Assembly (NCBI GenBank): GCA_018896765.1
Contig: JAHILZ010000088.1
Coordinates: forward strand, 1-12,013
DNA: 12,013 nucleotides
Direction: 5' to 3'
From: Patescibacteria group bacterium
GTDB lineage: Bacteria; Patescibacteriota; Minisyncoccia; JAHIHE01
Both the position numbers and the translations under genes were made by a program. The notes below the pieces were generated by a model. That model had not been told where the DNA came from. It made no database searches and saw only the letters and a program-made list of their open reading frames with translations. This document shows positions 1-5,770 of the stretch, piece by piece. Numbering within the stretch: the first letter of the stretch is position 1; each line of letters opens with the position of its first letter.

Positions 1-62
1 AACCATTCAAACACCCCTTCTGGAAAAATCAATTCAAAAACCAACCTCTCTTTATTTTCCAT
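1..62 (-). CDS. Partial CDS, N-terminus only; possible ISAon1-family transposase N-terminal ORF
   Basis: Reading leftward from an ATG at 60-62 there is an open frame to the window edge encoding MENKERLVFELIFPEGVFEW. The rest lies outside the window. The pattern of a short charged start followed by a hydrophobic stretch and a (L/F)PEG(V/I)(F/L)(E/D) motif resembles, from memory, the small ORF that precedes the transposase in ISAon1-like elements (ISAon1 transposase N-terminal region). Twenty residues are too few to prove this. A good promoter sits at the right distance upstream (95-123), which supports a real gene start. There is no Shine-Dalgarno before the ATG. If the call is right, one end of an insertion sequence should lie between this start and the solute-binding protein gene, but I could not identify a terminal inverted repeat there. 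Confidence 0.5.
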   Translation of the reverse strand, partial: MENKERLVFELIFPEGVFEW

Positions 63-94
63 AATGATAAATGTTAAGTGAATTAACAATTACC

Positions 95-123
95 ATTATA
101 TCCTATTTTCAAACTAGTGTTAA
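95..123 (-). promoter_or_regulatory. Sigma70-like promoter of the left-edge gene
   Basis: On the minus strand, TTAACA (118-123) is followed by a 17-bp spacer and TATAAT (95-100). This matches the consensus at 5/6 and 6/6 positions with optimal spacing. The predicted start near position 88 would give a leader of about 26 nt before the ATG at 60-62. Confidence 0.6.
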
Positions 124-200
124 ATTGAGTATGACCCAAAATATCTTTTTCGCGCCTATTTTTAAAATTGGCATAAGTTTAAAATTAATTTTGATTTTTT

Positions 201-308
201 AATTTTGAATTTCGAATCAAACTTTAATTGCTTAGTTTTGAAACTAAATTTTAAGTATTTTATTGTTTTAAAATTTAATCATTAAAATTTCAATCAAAAT
301 TCAAAATT
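201..308. repeat. AT-rich inverted repeats downstream of the solute-binding protein gene
   Basis: AATTTTGAATTT (201-212) is mirrored by AAATTCAAAATT (297-308), and the flanks match imperfectly. Nested inside are a 9-bp stem AAATTTTAA (246-254)/TTAAAATTT (268-276) and a 6-bp stem TTAGTT (232-237)/AACTAA (242-247), which overlaps the 9-bp stem and so competes with it. The stretch 124-335 holds no gene. The hairpins lie just 3' of the solute-binding protein stop and could end its transcript, but the stems are almost pure A/T and no clear T-tract follows. I treat a terminator role as a guess. It may simply be a dispersed AT-rich repeat. Confidence 0.4.
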
Positions 309-335
309 GTAAATTAAAAATTGCTTGATAAAATC

Positions 336-1676
336 CTATTTCTTCATAATCTGATCCAGCTGCGAAGCGGCCAGCGAGCTGGCGCTTTCCGGAGTCGAGC
401 GGTTTAAGACAACCGAATTGATCGCGTCGTTAAAAATTGTTTCCGCGGCAAAATTATCTTTTTGATGCCAGCTTTTAGCAGTGAGAGATTGTCGGGCAAA
501 AACCGCTAAATTCAAATCTTCGCCATTTTCCTGCCAAGCGACCAAATCCCTCTGAGCGGCAGGTTTGGCGGTTTTGGCCAAGTAAATTTTAGCAATTTCA
601 GGATTAGTAATATACATCAAGAAATCCCAAGCTTCCGCCTTATAAGCGCTGCCGGCGGAGACGGTCATTGCCCAATAGTTAGCATAATTAACAGGAATAG
701 TGACTCCTGTAATCTGAGGCATTGTAGCAACCGCGAATCTGAGCTTGGGAGCTTTGGAGCGGACGGTAGAAACAGTATAGGCATAATTTATCATCATAGC
801 CGCGTTCATCTGATAAAAAGCGTCTATGGAATAATCCATTAAGGGATCCCATGTATAAACGGTCTTGGCAGGATTGGCAAAATCGGTATAGAATTGGAGC
901 GCTGTGCCGCCTATGGTTCTTTTCAGGTCTTCTTTTGAACTGCTGCCTTCGATAAGATCGGTAAAAGTCGCTATTTTTTGGCCTTTTTGATTTTCATCGA
1001 CAATCGCGGAACCGCTTTGCAGCATTAAAAGCGCGAGAATATCCGATGAACGATTTATATTTTTATCCGCGCCTATTGCCGCGCCGGCGCGCTTAATATT
1101 CCCTTTGTCGTCGCGTACGGTAAGTTTTCTTACCGCTTCGTTGAACTCATCCCAAGTTCGCGGCGGATCAAAAATACCGGCGGCATTAAGAAGATCTATA
1201 TTGTAATAAAGAGCCAAAGTATCCAGAGAAAGAGGCACAGCGTATATCTTATTTCCTTCCAAAAAATCATAGCTGACCACATCGACAAATTTTCTTTGAT
1301 AAGCTTGAGCTGTTTTAGCTCCTTCGTCCAAAGGATAAATTTTATCTTTATAGCGAGGCATCCATGAATTGTTCAGAGTAATAATATCGGGTCCCTTGCC
1401 CTGGCTTAGAGCATTGCTGAATTCAACTTCATAGTTTTCATTGCCGGTAAAAACTTTTTTATAGTAAACAATTTTAACCGGAGTTTTTGTTTCATCGGCG
1501 GCGACTAAAGCTTCATAAGAAACGATCATATCCTCCCAGCTCTTCTCGTCATCCCAAAGATTCCAAACGACAATATTAATAGCCTTGCCGCGATTCTGCC
1601 GAGTGCATTGAAATCCGGAAAAAACCAAGACGGTTATCAAAATAAAAATTATTAAAAAATTTAACTTGCTTTTCAT
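336..1676 (-). CDS. Extracellular solute-binding protein, family 1 (probably sugar-type), orphan
   Basis: Predicted substrate-capturing protein of an ABC importer, tethered outside the cytoplasmic membrane. A frame extending to 1700 would begin with TTG. I prefer the ATG at 1674-1676 (446 aa) because it gives a compact signal sequence, MKSKLNFLIIFILITVLVFSG, with two Lys followed by about 17 hydrophobic residues and then a Cys at residue 24. The Cys context (G-F-Q-C) is a poor lipobox, so either a lipoprotein or an N-terminal anchor is possible. Family features include VVWNLWDDEKSWEDMI near the mature N-terminus, GPDIITLNNSW (about residues 95-105), YYNIDLLNAAGI followed by PPRTWDEF (about 157-178), and a C-terminal AWDFLMYITNPEIAKIYL. 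No permease or ATPase gene is in the window, so its transporter partner is elsewhere or absent. The leader is unusual, with tandem hairpin repeats between a promoter near 2000 and the gene. Confidence 0.88.
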   Translation of the reverse strand: MKSKLNFLIIFILITVLVFSGFQCTRQNRGKAINIVVWNLWDDEKSWEDMIVSYEALVAADETKTPVKIVYYKKVFTGNENYEVEFSNALSQGKGPDIITLNNSWMPRYKDKIYPLDEGAKTAQAYQRKFVDVVSYDFLEGNKIYAVPLSLDTLALYYNIDLLNAAGIFDPPRTWDEFNEAVRKLTVRDDKGNIKRAGAAIGADKNINRSSDILALLMLQSGSAIVDENQKGQKIATFTDLIEGSSSKEDLKRTIGGTALQFYTDFANPAKTVYTWDPLMDYSIDAFYQMNAAMMINYAYTVSTVRSKAPKLRFAVATMPQITGVTIPVNYANYWAMTVSAGSAYKAEAWDFLMYITNPEIAKIYLAKTAKPAAQRDLVAWQENGEDLNLAVFARQSLTAKSWHQKDNFAAETIFNDAINSVVLNRSTPESASSLAASQLDQIMKK

Positions 1677-1712
1677 ATATGTATGCTGATTTCTAATCAA
1701 TCTCTAATCCTA

Positions 1713-1751
1713 TCGCGGATATCCGCGAATCCCGAGTACTCGGAATTCGCG
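1713..1751. other. Back-to-back palindromes ahead of the solute-binding protein gene
   Basis: TCGCGGATATCCGCGA (1713-1728) is a perfect 16-bp palindrome. Overlapping it, 1724-1751 forms a second inverted repeat. Its centre is the perfect palindrome CCGAGTACTCGG (1732-1743), flanked by CGCGAAT and ATTCGCG arms (1724-1730 and 1745-1751) with one mismatched pair. The block lies 37-75 bp upstream of the chosen ATG and directly abuts the 114-bp repeats. The two structures share bases 1724-1728, so they cannot form fully at the same time. It could be a regulatory RNA structure in the leader or a dispersed repeat; the sequence alone does not decide. Confidence 0.6.
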
Positions 1752-1754
1752 ATT

Positions 1755-1982
1755 AACCCCGTTAGAAGTCCAAACTTAACCTTTATATTTTACAAGATTC
1801 TCAAGCGAAGCGGCTTCGCCTTATACCACTCTTAATAGTGAGAATGGCTTAAGACTTCTAACGGGGTTAACCCCGTTAGAAGTCCAAACTTAACCTTTAT
1901 ATTTTACAAGATTCTCAAGCGAAGCGGCTTCGCCTTATACCACTCTTAATAGTGAGAATAGCTTAAGACTTCTAACGGGGCT
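1755..1982. repeat. Two tandem 114-bp units, each with nested inverted repeats
   Basis: Unit 1 (1755-1868) and unit 2 (1869-1982) are offset by exactly 114 bp. They differ at one interior base (G at 1846, A at 1960) and in the last two bases. Each unit begins with CCCCGTTAGAAGTC and ends with its reverse complement GACTTCTAACGGGG (1757-1770/1853-1866 and 1871-1884/1967-1980). Inside is a second pair, ATTCTCA/TGAGAAT (1797-1803/1839-1845 in unit 1). At the core is a hairpin GCGAAG-CGG-CTTCGC (1805-1819). The pair is flanked by GATTA on both sides (1751-1755 and 1983-1987), which could be a target-site duplication or chance. No frame codes through it. It resembles a small non-autonomous mobile or palindromic element rather than a gene. 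Confidence 0.85.
1853..1884. repeat. 32-bp perfect palindrome at the junction of the two repeat units
   Basis: GACTTCTAACGGGGTT (1853-1868) is followed immediately by its exact reverse complement (1869-1884). It arises because the right arm of unit 1 abuts the left arm of unit 2. The same arms can pair within their own units, so two mutually exclusive foldings exist. Confidence 0.85.
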
Positions 1983-1999
1983 GATTAGTGATTTATATC

Positions 2000-2029
2000 A
2001 TTATACTACTTTTTACTTCAGTATGCAAA
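2000..2029 (-). promoter_or_regulatory. Candidate promoter reading into the tandem repeats and the solute-binding protein gene
   Basis: On the minus strand TATAAT (2000-2005) is a perfect -10. An 18-bp spacer separates it from TTTGCA (2024-2029, 4/6 match to the -35). Transcription would start near 1993, immediately before the 114-bp units. That gives the solute-binding protein mRNA a highly structured leader of about 310 nt. Confidence 0.45.
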
Positions 2030-2069
2030 ATATTCTCGGCTCCGATTCATTTGCTCCCCGAATGCCAGA

Positions 2070-2279
2070 CTATAATCCTAATTTGGAATAATCCATAGCG
2101 CTTAAAAACCACGGAATAATTAAAACAAGCCCTATTAAAGGCAGAACAAACACTAAAATATTAAGCGCGGCCGACCAAAGAAAGTATTTCCTTGTTTTCT
2201 CGACAGATTCATAGACAGCATCGATTTTTTTATTATTTTCGTCTATTTTTTTTAAAATTTCTATTTCGATATTTTCCAT
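2070..2279 (-). CDS. Small single-pass membrane protein with N-terminal coiled coil, hypothetical
   Basis: This 69-aa protein has two parts. Residues 1-31 are charged and helical (MENIEIEILKKIDENNKKID...), with a heptad-like pattern that suggests a short coiled coil. Residues 34-60 are strongly hydrophobic (FLWSAALNILVFVLPLIGLV...) and form one long or two short membrane segments. It ends with a short polar tail. I do not recognise a named family, but small proteins of this coiled coil plus TM design are common in CPR genomes. It stands alone, between the solute-binding protein leader and a repeat-containing gap. There is no clear Shine-Dalgarno before the ATG at 2277-2279. An isolated TATAAT at 2296-2301 could serve as its -10, with no convincing -35. 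Function is unknown. Confidence 0.7.
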   Translation of the reverse strand: MENIEIEILKKIDENNKKIDAVYESVEKTRKYFLWSAALNILVFVLPLIGLVLIIPWFLSAMDYSKLGL

Positions 2280-2295
2280 TTTTTATTTACTTCGA

Positions 2296-2301
2296 ATTAT
2301 A
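2296..2301 (-). promoter_or_regulatory. Possible -10 box for the 69-aa membrane protein gene
   Basis: A perfect TATAAT on the minus strand lies 17 bp before the ATG, which would give a leader of about 10 nt. No -35 or extended -10 element is visible, so this is weak in AT-rich DNA. Confidence 0.3.
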
Positions 2302-2343
2302 AAACTCTTTTCGCGCCCTTTCGCCTGATATTCGCAAAATTTC

Positions 2344-2397
2344 GCTTCTAGGAAATCGTAGAAGCGGATTTACGCGAATATAAACGCGGATTTACGC
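2344..2397. repeat. Intergenic hairpin plus GCGGATTTACGC direct repeats
   Basis: GCTTCTA (2344-2350) and TAGAAGC (2359-2365) form a 7-bp stem with an 8-nt loop. The dodecamer GCGGATTTACGC follows twice, at 2364-2375 and 2386-2397, with an 'acgcgaata' type sequence between. Such strings of short CGC-containing words are typical intergenic filler in CPR genomes. No gene is seen in 2280-2452. Confidence 0.6.
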
Positions 2398-2452
2398 AAT
2401 GCTAGTACCAAGCAAAACAATGCTAAAAATATAATCTCACAATCCAAAAATT

Positions 2453-3007
2453 TTACTTAATAAAAATAAAACCGTAATGATAGGCGTCTGGATGCCATTT
2501 TTTAATTTCTTTAAAACCGCTAATTAGCGCGGCAATTTGCACCTGGTCCGCTGTAACGCGATTGCCCTCGGGAGGGCCTAAAACAATCTTGCCGGAAGCC
2601 CAGTCAATCACGATAAGCTTTCCCCCTGATTTTAAAACCCTTTTTGCCTCCCGAAAAATATTAGCCTTGTTTTCCAATTGGAACAAAAGATTTGATATCA
2701 CGACAAAATCTACCGAAGAATCCATAATTTTCGTGCTGTTTTCTTTTTCCAGATCCGCTTGAACAATTTCAATATTGGTTAAATTTTCCATTCTGGCCTT
2801 TTTATCCACGACTTCCAGCGCGCTTGGCAGAATATCAACCGCAAAAACTTTTCCTTTCGCTGTAACGGCTTTTGCCAAAGGAAGCGTGAAATATCCGGCG
2901 CCGGACCCAAAATCGGCCACAATGCCGCCGCTATCAATGCCAAAAGAATCTACAATTTTTTGCGGATCCATAAAAGACGATGAAACTTTGTTGGATTGAG
3001 TGATCAT
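2453..3007 (-). CDS. Class I SAM-dependent methyltransferase
   Basis: Predicted cytoplasmic methyltransferase of the Rossmann-fold class I type (Methyltransf_11/25-like), 184 aa, which is normal for a minimal single-domain enzyme. Motif I, VADFGSGAGYF (residues 30-40), is the SAM-binding glycine loop. VFAVDILP (54-61) supplies the acidic residue expected to bind the ribose hydroxyls. VQADLEKE (82-89) matches the adenine-contact region. VDFVVISNLLFQLEN (99-113) and the VLKSGGKLIVIDW strand (124-136) match motifs IV to VI. The C-terminus (WHPDAYHYGFIFIK) is a short beta-hairpin as in ubiE/arsM-like proteins. The substrate cannot be told; the nearby genes do not suggest a pathway. The ATG at 3005-3007 has no Shine-Dalgarno. 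It is separated from gyrA by a repeat-filled 220-bp gap, so it is probably transcribed on its own. Confidence 0.87.
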   Translation of the reverse strand: MITQSNKVSSSFMDPQKIVDSFGIDSGGIVADFGSGAGYFTLPLAKAVTAKGKVFAVDILPSALEVVDKKARMENLTNIEIVQADLEKENSTKIMDSSVDFVVISNLLFQLENKANIFREAKRVLKSGGKLIVIDWASGKIVLGPPEGNRVTADQVQIAALISGFKEIKKWHPDAYHYGFIFIK

Positions 3008-3089
3008 AATATTAAGTTATTTATTTACTAATTTAATTAATTAAATAAGTATTTTTTGTTGGATGCAACTCAAGCAAAAATAATATCTT

Positions 3090-3215
3090 TCAAATGACAA
3101 ATTTCCAATGTCAAATGTCAAATCAATAACAAATGCTTAAATGCCAAATTTAACTCTCTTTAATTTTGTCATTTGGATTTTGGATTTGATTTGACATTAG
3201 AAATTTGTCATTTGA
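3090..3215. repeat. Long imperfect inverted repeat between gyrA and the methyltransferase gene
   Basis: TCAAATGACAAATTTCCAATG with the next four bases (3090-3114) pairs with 3191-3215 at 24 of 25 positions. The loop contains further TGTCAAAT words. The same wording recurs at 8923-8963, so this is a dispersed repeat family. It lies 12 nt after the gyrA stop and could stabilise or end that transcript, but there is no U-tract immediately after it. Confidence 0.75.
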
Positions 3216-3227
3216 TATTCAATATTA

Positions 3228-5735
3228 CTATAGTATCGTCGCGGATGCTATTTTATCTTCATCGTTTAGCCGCATAATTCTCACTCCTTGCGTGGCGCGG
3301 CCCAAATCGGGAACGGCGGAAATTTCCAATCGGATGATTTGCCCTTTTTGAGAGATAACCAGCAAATCTTTCTTTTCAGTTTCCTCGTCGATCACGGCTC
3401 CTTGGACAATTATGCCGGTTTTAGAATTAACTTTCGCGGTTTTAATGCCCGATCCTCCCCTGCCTTGCACTTTATATTCTTTTAGATCAGTGGTTTTGCC
3501 AAATCCATTTTCCATTACAATTAATAATTTTTGGTTTTTGCCTGCCCTGAGCGCGGTCGAAGGGACTTTCGACTTTCGACTTTCGACGACATCCATAGCG
3601 CGAATAAAATCTCCCTTCCTGATCTTGATTCCCCGGACGCCTCCGGCGGTGCGCCCCATCGGACGAATTTTTGTTTCTTTAAATCTGATAGATTGGCCTT
3701 GAGCCGTCACCATAATTATTTCATCGTTGCCCGAAGTAATTCTCGCCCATTTTAATTCATCTCCGCCTTTTATTTTTATGGCAATGATTCCGCTTCGGCG
3801 TACATTGTCAAAATCAGACAAGCAGACTTTCTTGATCATTCCTTCCTTGGTGGCCATGACAATATAATTTTCTCCCGAAGAATCAGGTATTTTTTTATTA
3901 ACCATCGTCGAGGTAACTTTTTCATCCGCGGACAGCTGCAAGAAATTTACGATCGCTTGGCCTTTGGCAATCCGTGAAGCTTCCGGGATTTCATAGGCCT
4001 TGGTCTGAAAAACTTTTCCGCGATTAGTAAAGAAAAGAAGATTGTCGTGAGTATTGATTCTCAGTACATTTTCCACCACATCTTCTTCTTTGGTAACCGC
4101 TCCAATTACGCCTTTTCCGCCGCGCTTTTGAATATGATAAACATCGGGGTTCATTCTTTTTATATAGCCGCGATGCGTCATCAGCATCACATTTTCATCA
4201 TCGGCAATCATATCTTCGTCGCTGAACTCTCCCAGCGCGCCTTTGATAATTTTGGTTCGGCGATCATCGCCATATCTGGCTTTTATTGCCGCGAGTTCAT
4301 CGCTGATTATTTTTATCACTCTTTTAGGGCGCGCCAAAATATTTTTATAATCATCGATTTCTTTTTTCTTCTGCTCCAATTCATCTTCGATTTTCTTTCT
4401 TTCCAATCCGGCCAGGGTTTGCAGCCTCATTTCCAAAATAGCCGCGGCTTGAATAGAAGAAAACTTGAAATTTTTCATTAAATCACCGTGGGCGATCTCT
4501 TTGGTTTTTGCTTTTTTGATAGTTTTAATTACCTCGTCGATGTGTTTAAGCGCCTTGGAAAGTCCCAGAAGAATATGCAGCCGTTCTTCAGCGCGGCGCA
4601 ATAAAAATTTTGTCCTGCGCGTTACCACTATTACTTGATGGTCGATATATTGCAAAAGAATTGCTTTCAAGTTAAGCACTCTCGGCTCGAGCCCTCCGAC
4701 CAAAGCCAGCATATTCATATGAAAAGTTTTTTGCAGATCCGTCATTTTGAAAAGCGAATTCAGCACCCTCTGAGGATCAGCGTCGCTCTTCAGCTCTATG
4801 ATCATGCGGATTCCGTCTTTGTCCGATTCGTCGCGAAGATCGCGAATTCCTTCGATTTTTTTATTTTTCACCAAATCGGCGATCTTAATCAAAAGCTCGG
4901 CTTTATTCACCTGATAAGGCAATTCATGGACAATAATCTGCCAGCGGCCTTTTTTCGCCTCGGCGATTTCCGCTTTGGCGCGCGCCACAATCCCGCCTTT
5001 GCCGCTTTGATATGCCGCCTTAATGGCTTTTGCGTCATAAATTATCGCTCCTCCGGGAAAATCCGGACCTTTGATAAAATTCATTAAATCATCAATTGTG
5101 GCATCCGGATGATCAAATAAATAGCTAATCGCATCAATTAATTCAATAAGATTATGCGGGGGAATATTGGTAGCCATGCCGACAGCGATGCCCATCGTTC
5201 CGTTTAAAAGCAAATTCGGAAGCCTGGCCGGCATAACTTGCGGCTCTTTTCTGCTTTTATCGTAATTATCGACAAAATCAACCGTGTCCTTGTCAATATC
5301 GCTCAGCATTTCATCGGAAATTGCCGCGAGTTTAGCTTCGGTATAACGCATAGCCGCCGCGGAATCCCCATCGATCGATCCAAAATTTCCTTGCCCGTTG
5401 ATAAGAGGGTAACGCATAGAAAACTCTTGCGCCATTCGAACCATTGATTCATAGACTGCCGTATCGCCATGGGGATGATATTTGCCAAGCACTTCTCCGA
5501 CTACGGTGGCTGATTTCCTGAACTTCGCGCTGTGCTTCAAGCCCAAATCGTGCATCGCGTAAAGAATTCTCCGATGCACCGGCTTCAAGCCGTCGCGGAC
5601 ATCAGGCAAAGCGCGAGATACAATTACGCTCATCGCATAATCCAAATACGACTCCTGCATTTCAACAGTCAATTCTCTCGGCTCGATTTTTTGCAGAATT
5701 GCCGGCGGCGTAAATGGTGTTTTTTCTTTTGGCAT
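3228..5735 (-). CDS. gyrA: DNA gyrase subunit A
   Basis: Type IIA topoisomerase subunit that cuts and rejoins DNA and, with GyrB, introduces negative supercoils using ATP. The full length of 835 aa fits the family. The N-terminal winged-helix breakage domain carries the catalytic pair Arg130-Tyr131 (in AAAMRYTEAKL). The preceding stretch GKYHPHGDTAVYESMVRMAQ (84-103) is the quinolone-determining region. Positions matching E. coli Ser83 and Asp87 are Thr92 and Glu96. The tower and coiled-coil domains follow (about 360-490). The C-terminal beta-pinwheel contains the gyrase-specific GyrA box QKRGGKG (536-542), which argues for gyrase rather than topoisomerase IV. In a later blade, residues about 717-733 look like an in-frame repeat insertion (listed separately). 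The ATG at 5733-5735 lacks a Shine-Dalgarno. The upstream membrane-protein gene ends 35 bp before it, so co-transcription is possible. gyrB is not in the window. Confidence 0.97.
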   Translation of the reverse strand: MPKEKTPFTPPAILQKIEPRELTVEMQESYLDYAMSVIVSRALPDVRDGLKPVHRRILYAMHDLGLKHSAKFRKSATVVGEVLGKYHPHGDTAVYESMVRMAQEFSMRYPLINGQGNFGSIDGDSAAAMRYTEAKLAAISDEMLSDIDKDTVDFVDNYDKSRKEPQVMPARLPNLLLNGTMGIAVGMATNIPPHNLIELIDAISYLFDHPDATIDDLMNFIKGPDFPGGAIIYDAKAIKAAYQSGKGGIVARAKAEIAEAKKGRWQIIVHELPYQVNKAELLIKIADLVKNKKIEGIRDLRDESDKDGIRMIIELKSDADPQRVLNSLFKMTDLQKTFHMNMLALVGGLEPRVLNLKAILLQYIDHQVIVVTRRTKFLLRRAEERLHILLGLSKALKHIDEVIKTIKKAKTKEIAHGDLMKNFKFSSIQAAAILEMRLQTLAGLERKKIEDELEQKKKEIDDYKNILARPKRVIKIISDELAAIKARYGDDRRTKIIKGALGEFSDEDMIADDENVMLMTHRGYIKRMNPDVYHIQKRGGKGVIGAVTKEEDVVENVLRINTHDNLLFFTNRGKVFQTKAYEIPEASRIAKGQAIVNFLQLSADEKVTSTMVNKKIPDSSGENYIVMATKEGMIKKVCLSDFDNVRRSGIIAIKIKGGDELKWARITSGNDEIIMVTAQGQSIRFKETKIRPMGRTAGGVRGIKIRKGDFIRAMDVVESRKSKVPSTALRAGKNQKLLIVMENGFGKTTDLKEYKVQGRGGSGIKTAKVNSKTGIIVQGAVIDEETEKKDLLVISQKGQIIRLEISAVPDLGRATQGVRIMRLNDEDKIASATIL
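3540..3590 (-). repeat. In-frame repeat insertion inside gyrA, with a heptanucleotide array
   Basis: On the coding strand, three perfect GAAAGTC heptamers (3564-3584) are followed by CCTTCGACCGCGCTCAGGGC (3544-3563 plus its edge). Together they encode about ESRKSKVPSTALRAGK between the conserved MDVV and LLIVMENGFGK strands of the pinwheel. The family normally has only a few residues in this loop, so roughly 12-14 residues look extra. The CCTTCGAC...CTCAGGGC word, and the peptide PSTALRAG it encodes, is one I recognise as a recurring repeat in metagenomic bacterial DNA. The frame is kept and the insertion falls in a surface loop, so GyrA should still work. Confidence 0.7.
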
Positions 5736-5770
5736 AAAAATATAATAATTTCTAATTTTTTATTACTTTA

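Noticed and set aside
1677..1700. Upstream extension of the solute-binding protein to a TTG
   Set aside because: It adds a polar stretch before the signal sequence; the ATG at 1676 gives a normal signal peptide.
1755..1982. CRISPR array
   Set aside because: Only two units, directly abutting and identical throughout, without unique spacers; no cas genes.
3031..3046. 16-bp palindrome ATTTAATTAATTAAAT before the methyltransferase gene
   Set aside because: It is pure A/T and easily arises by chance, so no operator is claimed.
4047..5087. Two open frames of about 145-150 codons on the plus strand inside gyrA (4047-4481 and 4635-5087)
   Set aside because: They are antisense to strongly conserved gyrA codons, have no promoter or family motif, and read as low-quality compositional shadows.
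3228..5735. Topoisomerase IV subunit A (ParC) instead of gyrase
   Set aside because: An intact GyrA box (QKRGGKG) is present in a full-length C-terminal pinwheel.
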